Of a stretch of 64,000 bases of DNA, positions 47,183-56,445 are shown piece by piece. The notes beneath the pieces were generated by a model. That model worked only from the letters and a program-made list of their open reading frames with translations. It was not told the origin of the DNA and ran no database searches. The first letter of the stretch is position 1, and each line of letters starts with the position of its first letter. The DNA is from UBA961 sp014191195 (lineage in GTDB: Bacteria > Bacteroidota > Ignavibacteria > Kapaibacteriales > UBA961), in assembly GCA_964204605.1 (NCBI GenBank), contig OZ123195.1, positions 2,356,001 through 2,420,000 of the forward strand, given 5' to 3'. A program made the translations under genes and the position numbers.

Positions 47183-48733
47183 ATGCTAAAAAGACCTCTT
47201 GTCTCGGCTGTTATTTTAATAGGCGTTGGCATTATCTTTGGTATTGCCTTGGTATCAAGTATAACTACAGGCGGAATCTCATCTGTTTTTGCAGCTAATA
47301 AGGAAATTGGAGCTAAGACAGCCCCGGTAAATCTAAGTTCACAAGTTCAAGCAATTAATGAAGCTTTTGCAAATGCCAGTAAGGCAGTTAATGCAACAGT
47401 AGTTAATATTAATGTAATTACTGAAACTAAAGTTAGCAATAATAGAATGCAAGATTTATTTAGGTTTTTTGGAAACCCAAATGAAATCCCAAATGATGAA
47501 GATAAAAGTGAACCAGAAACACAGAGATCTGAAGGTGCAGGTTCTGGAGTTATCGTTTCAGAAGATGGTTATATAATTACTAATAATCATGTAGTTGCAG
47601 ATGCAAAAGAAGATGGAATTAAAGTAATTCTATCCGATAGAAAAGAATATAAAGCAAAATTGATAGGCCGAGATCCTCTAACCGATATAGCAGTCATTAA
47701 AATTGAGGCGCAAAATTTACCTGTAGCACATATCAGCAATAGTGATGAAGTGCTTATTGGTGAAATGGTAATTGCTGTAGGAAATCCATTAGGATTAAAT
47801 TCAACAGTTACATCAGGAATAGTAAGTGCTATTGGAAGAGGAGCATTAGGACTCAATAAAGATAAATATGCAGTTGAAAATTTTATTCAAACAGATGCTG
47901 CTATCAATCCAGGCAATAGTGGTGGAGGATTGTTTAATCTTAAAGGAAGTTTGATTGGAGTTAATACTGCAATTGCATCAAGGACAGGATATTTTTCAGG
48001 ATATGGATTTGCAATTCCAGCAAATCTAGTTCGTGCAGTTGCAATGGATTTGATCGAAGATGGGAAAGTTGATAGAGGTTATATTGGAATTTCTTTAAGG
48101 CCAATTGATGAACTATCCTCTAAATCATTAAAACTTGAAAAAGTTGCCGGTGCTTTAGTAGATGATGTACTTAAAGATAGTCCAGCAGAAAAAGCAGGTA
48201 TAGAAGCAGGAGATGTAATCCTTGAATTAGATGGAAAACCTATAAATTCATCAAATGATTTACAAAGTTATGTCGCTCAGAAAAGAGCTGGTGATAAAGT
48301 TAATCTAAAGCTTTGGAGAGATGGTAAATCACTTACTAAATCTGTGACATTAAAACGCAGAGATAAAGATGATGTAGCATCAGCAGATGATACAGATTCT
48401 GATTCAAATTCATCTGCAGAAGAATCAACCAATAAACCAGTTAGCTTTAAAGAACTTGGATTTAGTATTGGGCCATTAACAGATAAAGTTAAAAAAGAAA
48501 TGGAAATTGAGACTGGAGTATTGATAACAAAAGTCGATACATATAGTGCAGCTGCTGAACGTGGAATCTTTCCCAATGGAATAATCGTAAAAGCTGATAA
48601 ACAACAATTAAACTCAACCGGACAATTTAAAAAGATGGTTGAATCAAGAAAAGGTGATGTCATCAGATTGCAGATAAAATATAAAGAAGGAACAAGATTG
48701 GTATTTATGGAAGTACCAAAAGATAAAAGCTAA
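47183..48733 (+). CDS. degP: HtrA/DegP-family periplasmic serine protease
   Basis: The 516-residue protein has an N-terminal signal-anchor (about 5-28) and a trypsin-like domain with the catalytic triad H136 (NNHVVAD), D168 (DPLTDIAVI) and S246 (NPGNSGGG). Two PDZ domains follow (about 290-390 and 415-510). A low-complexity acidic, Ser-rich linker (about 395-415) separates the PDZ domains. It is predicted to degrade or refold misfolded envelope proteins. It directly follows the two giant secreted proteins but after their terminator, so co-transcription is unlikely. Confidence 0.95.
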   Translation: MLKRPLVSAVILIGVGIIFGIALVSSITTGGISSVFAANKEIGAKTAPVNLSSQVQAINEAFANASKAVNATVVNINVITETKVSNNRMQDLFRFFGNPNEIPNDEDKSEPETQRSEGAGSGVIVSEDGYIITNNHVVADAKEDGIKVILSDRKEYKAKLIGRDPLTDIAVIKIEAQNLPVAHISNSDEVLIGEMVIAVGNPLGLNSTVTSGIVSAIGRGALGLNKDKYAVENFIQTDAAINPGNSGGGLFNLKGSLIGVNTAIASRTGYFSGYGFAIPANLVRAVAMDLIEDGKVDRGYIGISLRPIDELSSKSLKLEKVAGALVDDVLKDSPAEKAGIEAGDVILELDGKPINSSNDLQSYVAQKRAGDKVNLKLWRDGKSLTKSVTLKRRDKDDVASADDTDSDSNSSAEESTNKPVSFKELGFSIGPLTDKVKKEMEIETGVLITKVDTYSAAAERGIFPNGIIVKADKQQLNSTGQFKKMVESRKGDVIRLQIKYKEGTRLVFMEVPKDKS

Positions 48734-48802
48734 GTTTGGTTATTTGAAATAGATACACTAAATTTACTGTCCCTATTTACACTAATTGGAAATAAAAGTA
48801 CT

Positions 48803-49099
48803 ATGAGTACATATATTGTTAATCCCGTAGAAGTACGGATGAAAGAGTCTTCAAAAGGCAGTATCTATCAATCTATCGTGGCGATGGGATTGCGTGCACG
48901 TCAGGTAAATGATCAAATCAAGACACAATTGACAGCACGTATGGAAAATGTTGAGACTGATGCTGATGAATCAGAAGGCCCTAATTTTGATAAATTAGCT
49001 ATTAGTAGAGAATTTGATATTCTTCCAAAACCAATATTTATTGCAATGAAAGAAACAATGGACGGCAAACTCACATTTCGTATGAATGACGATAAATAA
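48803..49099 (+). CDS. rpoZ: RNA polymerase omega subunit, Bacteroidota type
   Basis: This small 98-residue protein contains the RpoZ/Rpb6 core signature GSIYQSIVAMGLRARQVNDQIK, followed by an acidic stretch (VETDADESEG) and a conserved tail (REFDILPKPIFIAMKETM). It assists assembly of the beta-prime subunit. The position just upstream of coaBC is the conserved rpoZ-coaBC order of many bacteria, although a terminator separates them here. The gmk gene is not present. Confidence 0.9.
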   Translation: MSTYIVNPVEVRMKESSKGSIYQSIVAMGLRARQVNDQIKTQLTARMENVETDADESEGPNFDKLAISREFDILPKPIFIAMKETMDGKLTFRMNDDK

Positions 49100-49126
49100 T
49101 ATTATAGAAGTATAGTGAATTATTAT

Positions 49127-49166
49127 AAAAAGCCATCGAATGCTATTAGCTCGATGGCTTTTTATG
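49127..49166 (+). terminator. terminator of rpoZ
   Basis: A 13-bp stem (AAAAAGCCATCGA, 49127-49139; TCGATGGCTTTTT, 49151-49163) has an 11-nt loop. The coaBC start follows 40 bases later, so it may act as an attenuator. Confidence 0.85.
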
Positions 49167-49206
49167 TAATATGTAAAGTATAGATTTGTTAATTGGTAAC
49201 ATTGCA

Positions 49207-50562
49207 ATGACATTATATCAAAAGAAAATAGTACTTGGAATAAGTGGAAGTATTGCAGCTTATAAAGCTCCTATGATTGTAAGAGAACTAATTAAAAGGG
49301 GTGCAGAAGTGCGTGTTATTATGACGCCTTCAGCAGAGAAGTTTGTTTCTAAAACTGTACTGATGAATCTCTCCAAATATCCAGTTGCAATAGAAATGTT
49401 TGAAGATGATATTCAATCTGGGGGTTCTTGGCATATTCAACTTGCTCATTGGTGCGATGCAATGCTTATTGCACCATGTTCGGCAACTACACTTGCCAGG
49501 CTAGCTACAGGATTTTATGATACCGCTCTTTCTATTGTTGCATGTGCCGTTCCCAAACATATTCCTCTTATTATTGCCCCAGCAATGGACAGTGATATGT
49601 GGATGCATCCAGCTGTATTAAGAAATGTACAAAAGATTGAAGAAGATGGAGTCATAATTATACCACCAGAAACTGGAGAATTAGCATCTGGAATTATAGG
49701 CCAAGGTAGATTGCCAGAGATTGACTTATTGCTTGAATATGTTGAACATGCATTGTCTATTTCTACATCAAGTTCATATTCGACAGATGCGTCTCAATCA
49801 GGAAATAATAAATCAATCTCGATAGTATCTAAAGATTACATAACAGATACACTGTTGGATAGAGATTCGCATTTAGATTCTGAACAGAAAATACAACCAC
49901 AAATATTTTATGGTAAGAAAATACTTATTACGGCAGGTCCAACAATAGAAAGAATTGATGATGTACGATTTATAAGCAATTTTTCTTCTGGAAAAATGGG
50001 ATATGCATTAGCCGAACAAGCAGCTGCTATGGGAGCTTTAGTTACTTTGATTTCAGGTCCAGTGCATTTACCAATGCCAAAAGGATCAATAAAAAAAATA
50101 CATGTCGAATCTGCCCAACAAATGTATGATAAAACGGTTGCTTCTTTCCATCAGACTGATATTGCAATATTATGTGCAGCAGTAGCAGATTATACTCCTA
50201 AAAATCAAATTTCAGGCAAATTAAAAAAGGGAGATTTAGGAGAAAATATGATAGTAGAGTTAATCAGAACACCAGATATTTTATCTGCAATAGGGAAGAG
50301 TAAAACATCTCAACAATATGTAGTAGGATTTGCATTAGAATCAGAAAATGCAATACAATATGGAAAAGAAAAGCTGGTTAAAAAGAATGCAGATATGATT
50401 GTTGTCAATTCAGTTCATGCTCCAGATAGTGGTTTTCAAGGTGATAATAATACTGTTACAATACTTGCAAAAGATGGAAGAGAAGTTTCATATCCTGCAA
50501 TGGCAAAACATGATTGTGCTAATGCAATCTTGTATTCAATTGGAGCTATGATAAATCCATAA
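49207..50562 (+). CDS. coaBC: bifunctional phosphopantothenoylcysteine decarboxylase / phosphopantothenate-cysteine ligase
   Basis: This is the CoaBC (Dfp) protein of coenzyme A synthesis. The N-terminal flavoprotein domain (about 1-180) has GISGSIAAYK, the active histidine in WHIQLAHW (H76 by this start) and PAMDSDMW; Asp replaces the Asn of PAMN, as in many Bacteroidota. The C-terminal ligase domain starts at KKILITAGPTIERID and includes FISNFSSGKMG and CAAVADYTP. A Ser-rich linker of about 45 residues joins them. The frame opens at a TTG at 49186, but the ATG at 49207 fits the family N-terminus. Its stop overlaps the next start by 1 base. Confidence 0.94.
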   Translation: MTLYQKKIVLGISGSIAAYKAPMIVRELIKRGAEVRVIMTPSAEKFVSKTVLMNLSKYPVAIEMFEDDIQSGGSWHIQLAHWCDAMLIAPCSATTLARLATGFYDTALSIVACAVPKHIPLIIAPAMDSDMWMHPAVLRNVQKIEEDGVIIIPPETGELASGIIGQGRLPEIDLLLEYVEHALSISTSSSYSTDASQSGNNKSISIVSKDYITDTLLDRDSHLDSEQKIQPQIFYGKKILITAGPTIERIDDVRFISNFSSGKMGYALAEQAAAMGALVTLISGPVHLPMPKGSIKKIHVESAQQMYDKTVASFHQTDIAILCAAVADYTPKNQISGKLKKGDLGENMIVELIRTPDILSAIGKSKTSQQYVVGFALESENAIQYGKEKLVKKNADMIVVNSVHAPDSGFQGDNNTVTILAKDGREVSYPAMAKHDCANAILYSIGAMINP

Positions 50563-51269
50563 TGAAATCTATGTATGAACATATTATTCGTTTGCATGTA
50601 AAAAAAATAGCAGACCTATTAGCAAAGTTCCAGTTTACATGTAATATAGATGAACAAAGTTGGCAAGAATATTCTGTCAAATTAATGTTCTTGGAGAAGA
50701 ATGAACAAATTGGTCATGCACGATTGTATTATGCTCCATCAAAGAAGTCATTTCGCATTGATGCAAGATATATTCATAATGAAGATATATTGGGATTGAT
50801 TGGAACCAGTACTCCAAAATCTGCTTCTGAAAAAATAAAAAAACATTCAGAGACATATTCAAATCATATAGGCCTATCAGCATATGTAGATGGATCGTAC
50901 ATTAAAGGGAAAATAGGCTTTGGTTGTGTAATATTGCTTGATAATGATAAAGTTTTTGAAGACAAAGGAACAGTATCGAACCCCGAATATCAAGATTCCA
51001 GGCAAGTAGCTGGGGAATTAACTGCAGTTGGTAAAGTGATTCAATGGTGTATAAATCATAATCATAAAAAAATTACTGTCTATTATGATTATGCTGGAAT
51101 CGAAGCGTGGGTTATAGGTACTTGGCGGGCAAAACAACTGCTTACTCAGCGCTATGCTGCATTTGTTAAAAGTTCAGGAATAACAGTGCATTGGAAGAAA
51201 GTTGCAGCACATACTGGGAATTATTGGAATGAATATGTAGATGATCTAGCAAAGAAAGGAACTCAATAA
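50562..51269 (+). CDS. RNase H-fold protein with N-terminal extension
   Basis: The 235-residue protein has a C-terminal RNase HI domain (about 105-233) with all catalytic acids apparent: D110 in YVDGSY, E152 in AGELTAV, D176 in YYDYAG and D227 in NEYVDDLAKKG. A histidine occurs in AAHTGN. The first 100 residues have no recognised domain and are not the canonical hybrid-binding domain; they may help bind nucleic acid. It is expected to cut RNA in RNA-DNA hybrids. It is translationally coupled to coaBC by a 1-base overlap. Confidence 0.85.
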   Translation: MKSMYEHIIRLHVKKIADLLAKFQFTCNIDEQSWQEYSVKLMFLEKNEQIGHARLYYAPSKKSFRIDARYIHNEDILGLIGTSTPKSASEKIKKHSETYSNHIGLSAYVDGSYIKGKIGFGCVILLDNDKVFEDKGTVSNPEYQDSRQVAGELTAVGKVIQWCINHNHKKITVYYDYAGIEAWVIGTWRAKQLLTQRYAAFVKSSGITVHWKKVAAHTGNYWNEYVDDLAKKGTQ

Positions 51270-51306
51270 AAAATGGATATATGATAAACATATATCCATT
51301 TTTTTA
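51268..51306. terminator. bidirectional terminator between the RNase H gene and glyS
   Basis: A 16-bp perfect stem (51268-51283 pairing with 51289-51304; core ATGGATATATG) with a 5-nt ATAAA loop has T runs in both directions. Confidence 0.88.
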
Positions 51307-51319
51307 TATAGATAGATTA

Positions 51320-52738
51320 CTAAATATGTGCAGAAAGATATTCTTTTACTCTAGAAATATCAATTCTTTCTTGCTGCATTGTATCGCGATTTCTAATTGT
51401 AACGGCTTGATCAACGATTGTTTGATTATCGATAGTAATGCAAAAAGGAGTACCAATTTCATCTTGGCGACGATATCGCTTACCAATTGAACCAGATTCA
51501 TCCATTTGTACCCGCCAGGTCTTTTGCAAATCACGATATAAAGGCTCTGCAATTTCTGGTAAACCATCTTTACTTGTTAAAGGAAACACAGCAGCTTTCA
51601 CAGGTGCTAATAAAGGATGAAATCTCAAAACAGATCGTTTTTCAGAATTACCATTTTCAGCCATAACGTCTTCTTCGGCAAAAGCATTGCATAAAAATGC
51701 CATAAAAGATCTAGACGCGCCAACCGATGTTTCTATAACATAAGGAGTATAACGTTCTTTAGTGACGGTATCAACATATTCCTGTTTTTTACCCGAAAAT
51801 TCTTGATGATTTTTAAGATCAAAATCAGTTCTTGAATGTATACCCTCTATTTCTCCCCAACCAAATGGGAAAAGGAATTCAATATCGGTTGCAGCAGAAG
51901 CATAATGCGCTAATTTTTCATGTGGTTTAGCTCTTAAGACAGAAGCATCCATTCCTAAATTAATAAACCAATTCCAGCGTTGTTCAAACCAATAGTCAAA
52001 CCACTCTTTTTCTGTTCCGGGTTTAACAAAATATTGCATTTCCATTTGTTCAAATTCCCTTGTTCTAAAAAGGAAATTTTTAGTATTTATCTCATTTCTG
52101 AAAGCTTTGCCAATTTGTGCAATACCAAATGGAGGCTTTTGACGAGTAGAATCTAAAACATTCTTAAAATTAACAAAAATACCTTGGGCAGTTTCAGGCC
52201 TTAGATAAACAGTATTTGACATATCTTCTACTGGGCCAACAAAAGTTTTAAACATCAAATTAAAATATCGCACTTCTGTCCAATCAGTTGTACCACTTAC
52301 TGGGTCTGGAATCTGCTCATCAATAATGATAGAGTGAAAGTCAGAAGGTTGTTCTGCTGCATTAAGCCTAGATTCAATAGCTGCAGCAAGATCATTCTTA
52401 CCTTTTTTCTGCAACTTTTGAATATAATCTTCAATTAAAGTATCTGCTCGATGCCTAGCTTTACTTACTTTATTATCAATCATTGGGTCTGTAAATTGTC
52501 CAATATGTCCAGAAGCTTCCCAGGTTTTTGGATGCATCAAAATAGCGGCATCTAATCCTTCGATATCATCTCTATATGTCATAGATTTCCACCATGCTTC
52601 TTTTACATTGCGAAGTAATTCGACACCTAATGGACCATAGTCCCAGCAACCATTTAAGCCTCCATAAATTTCTGAAGATTGAAATACGAAACCTCTTCTT
52701 TTGCTTAAAGAAAGAAGAGAATCTAAAGGAGATGACAT
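51320..52738 (-). CDS. glyS: glycyl-tRNA synthetase, dimeric class II type
   Basis: The 472-residue enzyme is the alpha2 (eukaryote-like) glycyl-tRNA synthetase, not the alpha2beta2 form. Class II motifs are LRPETAQGIFVNF, motif 2 FRNEINTKNFLFRTREFEQ, and motif 3-like SVGASRSFMAF. The anticodon-binding domain starts near 375 (LAPVKAAVFPL) and includes RRQDEIGTPFCITID. It is slightly longer than bacterial versions of about 460 residues. It is convergent with the RNase H gene. Confidence 0.96.
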   Translation of the reverse strand: MSSPLDSLLSLSKRRGFVFQSSEIYGGLNGCWDYGPLGVELLRNVKEAWWKSMTYRDDIEGLDAAILMHPKTWEASGHIGQFTDPMIDNKVSKARHRADTLIEDYIQKLQKKGKNDLAAAIESRLNAAEQPSDFHSIIIDEQIPDPVSGTTDWTEVRYFNLMFKTFVGPVEDMSNTVYLRPETAQGIFVNFKNVLDSTRQKPPFGIAQIGKAFRNEINTKNFLFRTREFEQMEMQYFVKPGTEKEWFDYWFEQRWNWFINLGMDASVLRAKPHEKLAHYASAATDIEFLFPFGWGEIEGIHSRTDFDLKNHQEFSGKKQEYVDTVTKERYTPYVIETSVGASRSFMAFLCNAFAEEDVMAENGNSEKRSVLRFHPLLAPVKAAVFPLTSKDGLPEIAEPLYRDLQKTWRVQMDESGSIGKRYRRQDEIGTPFCITIDNQTIVDQAVTIRNRDTMQQERIDISRVKEYLSAHI

Positions 52739-52913
52739 AATAAAGCCTTCTTTGAGTTTTTGTGAATGTACAAAAATACCTTAGTATAGCTAAATAGAAA
52801 ACAATTCCTTCAGATTTTCATAAATATAGAATAGATCATTTACCTTGATATACCTTCTATATGGGCTTAATAGATTATTTTTGATAAAAATACAAGTAGA
52901 AAAAGTAAAGTAT

Positions 52914-54239
52914 ATGCATAATCTAGTAGCAATAGTAGGAAGACCCAATGTTGGTAAATCAACATTATTTAATAGAATTCTAGAACAGCGTGATGCAATT
53001 GTAGATGCCACATCTGGAGTTACTCGAGATAGACATTATGGCCAAGGTGAATGGAATGGTTTCGTTTTTATGTTAATCGATACAGGTGGAATTATTCCTG
53101 AAAGTGATGAATTGTTTGATAAGGCAATTCGTGAACAAGCTCATTTAGCCATAGATGAAGCACAATCAATTGTTTTTGTGTGTGATGGACGTGATGGACT
53201 TACTCCGGTTGATAAAGAAATTGCTGCTACTTTACGTCAAAGTGGTAAACATATAACCCTTGCAATCAATAAATGTGATAATTCAGTTCAAGATGCTCAG
53301 TTATTTGAATTCTTTACGCTAGGACTAGGTGAACCTTTTGGTATCTCAGCCATGAATGGTAGAAGTACTGGAGATTTATTAGATTCTGTAGTTAAGCCTT
53401 TGCATAAAACTGATAATAGCATAGAAGATACTCGATTAAAAATTGCTTTGGTTGGGCGTCCAAATGTAGGAAAATCAAGTATAACTAATGCATTATTAGG
53501 TGTAGATCGAGCCATCGTATCACCAATTCCAGGCACAACAAGGGATGCAATTGATAGCACACTTAAATATCATAATGAAGAAATTATATTAATTGATACT
53601 GCTGGATTACGCAGACGAAGCCAAATCAAAGAAAATATAGAGATGTATTCTACAATGAGAACCGCAAGAGCAATAGATAGATGCGATATTGCAGTGGTAG
53701 TTTTAGATGCAGAAAGAGGTTTAGAAGCCCAAGATAAAAGAATTATTAATGATGTAATCGATGCTAGGCGAGGAGTAATCATAGCCGTCAATAAATGGGA
53801 TGCAATTGAAAAAGAAACAAATACTGCTTTAGAGTTTACTAGAAAGGTGCATAGCGAATTAAAAACTTTTGATTATGTACCTGTTGTTTACATATCTGCA
53901 CATACAAAGCAAAGACTTTCCAAACTCATTGATATGGCAAAGGAAGTTCAGGAAAGAAGATTATCAAGAATAACAACATCAAAATTGAATGATATTTTAC
54001 ATGAAGAAATATCGAAAACTCCTCCACCAAATTATCGTGGACATGATCTACGAATTAACTACATAACACAAACTAAAGTTGCTCCTCCTACTTTCGCATT
54101 TTTTTGTAATCATCCTCAAGAATTACCTGATTCTTATAAAAGATTTTTAGAAAGAACACTTCGTAAACATCTTGATTTAGAGGGCGTTCCTGTCTCGTTT
54201 TTATTTAGGAAAAAAAATAAAAAAGAAGATGAACGTTAA
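52914..54239 (+). CDS. der: ribosome-assembly GTPase Der (EngA)
   Basis: The protein has two consecutive Era-like GTPase domains, each starting with GRPNVGKS (about residues 9-16 and 184-191 by this start), and DTGG/DTAG switch motifs, followed by the KH-like C-terminal domain (ending PVSFLFRKKNKK). Der is essential for 50S maturation. The frame opens at a TTG at 52845, but the ATG at 52914 places the first G domain directly after the start (MHNLVAIVGRPNVGKS) and gives a normal 441 residues. Confidence 0.95.
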   Translation: MHNLVAIVGRPNVGKSTLFNRILEQRDAIVDATSGVTRDRHYGQGEWNGFVFMLIDTGGIIPESDELFDKAIREQAHLAIDEAQSIVFVCDGRDGLTPVDKEIAATLRQSGKHITLAINKCDNSVQDAQLFEFFTLGLGEPFGISAMNGRSTGDLLDSVVKPLHKTDNSIEDTRLKIALVGRPNVGKSSITNALLGVDRAIVSPIPGTTRDAIDSTLKYHNEEIILIDTAGLRRRSQIKENIEMYSTMRTARAIDRCDIAVVVLDAERGLEAQDKRIINDVIDARRGVIIAVNKWDAIEKETNTALEFTRKVHSELKTFDYVPVVYISAHTKQRLSKLIDMAKEVQERRLSRITTSKLNDILHEEISKTPPPNYRGHDLRINYITQTKVAPPTFAFFCNHPQELPDSYKRFLERTLRKHLDLEGVPVSFLFRKKNKKEDER

Positions 54240-54294
54240 GGTTTTCTTCGTAAATTTCATATGCTATTTTGTTTATAATTATCTATGAAGTGAT

Positions 54295-56415
54295 ATGCAA
54301 TACTTAATTACACATCTGTTTCTCATACTTCTTCTTTGTAGTACTGTAATTGCTGAAGATGGAAGGGCTTATTCTATTCCACTGAAAGTATTAACATCAA
54401 TAACCCCACAGCCGTCAATTAAATTAGTATGGACAGAAGATCCAACGGCAAAAAAGTATTCTGTGTTTCGCAAAGATCCATCCGAAAATAGTTGGTTTGA
54501 TCAAACTGCTTGGGGAAAAGAAATAGCAGTTTTACAATCAAATGCAAATTCTTACACAGATAATGAAGTAGAAATTGGTAAAGAATATGAATATCAAATC
54601 ATAAGAACTTCTGAATATGCAAAGATTACCACAATTAATCTTGGTAATGGAAATGATACTATTACTCAATATCTTGGTTTAGGATATGCGGTAGCAGGTA
54701 TCGATATTCCTCCCATTCAATATAGAGGTAAAGTTTTAATCATAGTAGATTCTACAATTGCTGATTCTTTGGCTCTAGAAATAGAAAGATTAAAGCAAGA
54801 TTTAATCAAAGAATTGTGGAATGTAGTAATTACTCAAGCACCCAGAACTCCTGTCTTTAATTCTTCAAGTATTGATATAGTAAAAACTATTATTAAAGTA
54901 GAATATGATAAGAATCCAGATGATCTAAAATCAATACTATTATTAGGTAGGATTGCCGTACCATATTCAGGTGATTTATATCCAGATGGACATCCCGATC
55001 ATAAAGGAGCTTGGCCTGCAGATGTTTTTTATGCTGATATCGATGGTACATGGACAGATGATAATGTAAATAGTATAACTGCTACAAGAAAAGAAAATAA
55101 GAATGAACCTAATGATGGAAAATTTGATCAATCAGAATTGATATCCGATATCAGGATTGCCCTTGGTAGAGTTGACTTTTATCAAATGAATGCATTCCCT
55201 GAATCAGAAATTCAATTGTTAAAGCGTTATCTAGACAAAAATCATAGGTTTAGATCTGGGCAAACTCAGCCTAAATATGCTGCTATTATCGATGATAATT
55301 TTAAAGCATATGGCGAAGGATTTTCTGGTACACCATACAGAGGCTTTGGTCCATTATGTGGGCCCGAAAATATAAATGGATCTGGTGATTTCTTTACTAC
55401 AGATACGATAATGTTTGCTTATGGATGTGGTGCAGGAAGTTATAGTAGCTGCAGCGGAATAGGTGCTACTGCAGATTTTGCCACAAAATCTGTCAACAGC
55501 GTATTTACAATGCTTTTTGGAAGCTATTTTGGGGATTGGGATTCAGAAAATAATGTGATGAGAGCTTCATTAGCATCTAAAGGTAGTTTGCTAACAACAT
55601 GTTGGTCTGCACGTCCGCATTGGTTCTTTCATCCAATGGGATTAGGCCGTACCGTTGGAGATATTCTTATCACTGCTCAAAATAATAATCAGCAATATCT
55701 AACATCTGTATTTTCTACTAAAAAATATAAAGATGGAATTACCTATCAAGTTGAGCCTCGTGGAACACATATTTCTTTATTAGGTGACCCAACCTTAAGA
55801 ATGACATCAAATGAACCATTATTAGCTCCAGACATTATTCAATTATCAGAATCATCTGATAATGCTATCACTGTTCAGTGGTCTGAGGGTGGAGGGAAAT
55901 TTGATGGATATTGTGTATATAAATCTTCAAGTATAGATGGACCATTCAATCAATTAAATAGCGCACCTATTACAAATCTTACTTATATAGATAAATCTGC
56001 CAAAAAAGGTGAAAAAGCTGTGTATCAAGTAAGAACTGTTGCATTAAGAACAACTGCAAGTGGTACATATTATGAATCTAGTTCTCCTGTGACTGCCCAG
56101 CCTATTACCGTAAAGGTAAATGATCAAGCAATACTTGTACATGCCCCACAATTAAAAGCTATGCCTCAGCCGGCAACTTCATTTGCAGAAATACATATTT
56201 CATTACCAACGAGCTCTTTTGTAAACTTAGAACTATGTTCAATGCAAGGTAATATCATTATTACTATTCAAAATGGATCTTTTGAGGCTGGTGAACATGG
56301 ATTTGTACTAAATTTACAAGAAGCAGGCCTATCTAATATTTCAAGTGGGATGTATATGCTCAGATTAAAAACGCATACATCTACGGTGTCCATGCCATTC
56401 CATATTGTACGATAA
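54295..56415 (+). CDS. C25 gingipain-like T9SS protein, catalytic pair apparently lost
   Basis: The 706-residue protein has a signal peptide (about 1-20), an N-terminal fibronectin III-like module (about 35-110), a C25 caspase-like region (about 140-510), a second fibronectin III-like module (about 515-605) and a type A T9SS sorting domain (about 625-706). The C25 frame is supported by ILLLGRIAVPYSGD, GRVDF and the terminal GDPTLRM. The usual GHG motif reads YGCGAGSY, and the strand that normally carries the nucleophile cysteine reads MLFGSYFGDW. The His/Cys pair therefore seems absent, and the protein may be a non-proteolytic relative. It is monocistronic with its own terminator. Confidence 0.8.
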   Translation: MQYLITHLFLILLLCSTVIAEDGRAYSIPLKVLTSITPQPSIKLVWTEDPTAKKYSVFRKDPSENSWFDQTAWGKEIAVLQSNANSYTDNEVEIGKEYEYQIIRTSEYAKITTINLGNGNDTITQYLGLGYAVAGIDIPPIQYRGKVLIIVDSTIADSLALEIERLKQDLIKELWNVVITQAPRTPVFNSSSIDIVKTIIKVEYDKNPDDLKSILLLGRIAVPYSGDLYPDGHPDHKGAWPADVFYADIDGTWTDDNVNSITATRKENKNEPNDGKFDQSELISDIRIALGRVDFYQMNAFPESEIQLLKRYLDKNHRFRSGQTQPKYAAIIDDNFKAYGEGFSGTPYRGFGPLCGPENINGSGDFFTTDTIMFAYGCGAGSYSSCSGIGATADFATKSVNSVFTMLFGSYFGDWDSENNVMRASLASKGSLLTTCWSARPHWFFHPMGLGRTVGDILITAQNNNQQYLTSVFSTKKYKDGITYQVEPRGTHISLLGDPTLRMTSNEPLLAPDIIQLSESSDNAITVQWSEGGGKFDGYCVYKSSSIDGPFNQLNSAPITNLTYIDKSAKKGEKAVYQVRTVALRTTASGTYYESSSPVTAQPITVKVNDQAILVHAPQLKAMPQPATSFAEIHISLPTSSFVNLELCSMQGNIIITIQNGSFEAGEHGFVLNLQEAGLSNISSGMYMLRLKTHTSTVSMPFHIVR

Positions 56416-56419
56416 GATG

Positions 56420-56445
56420 AAGCCTCAGAAATGAGGCTTTTTTTA
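56420..56445 (+). terminator. terminator of the C25-like gene
   Basis: An 8-bp stem (AAGCCTCA, 56420-56427; TGAGGCTT, 56432-56439) with a GAAA tetraloop is followed by a T run. Confidence 0.9.
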
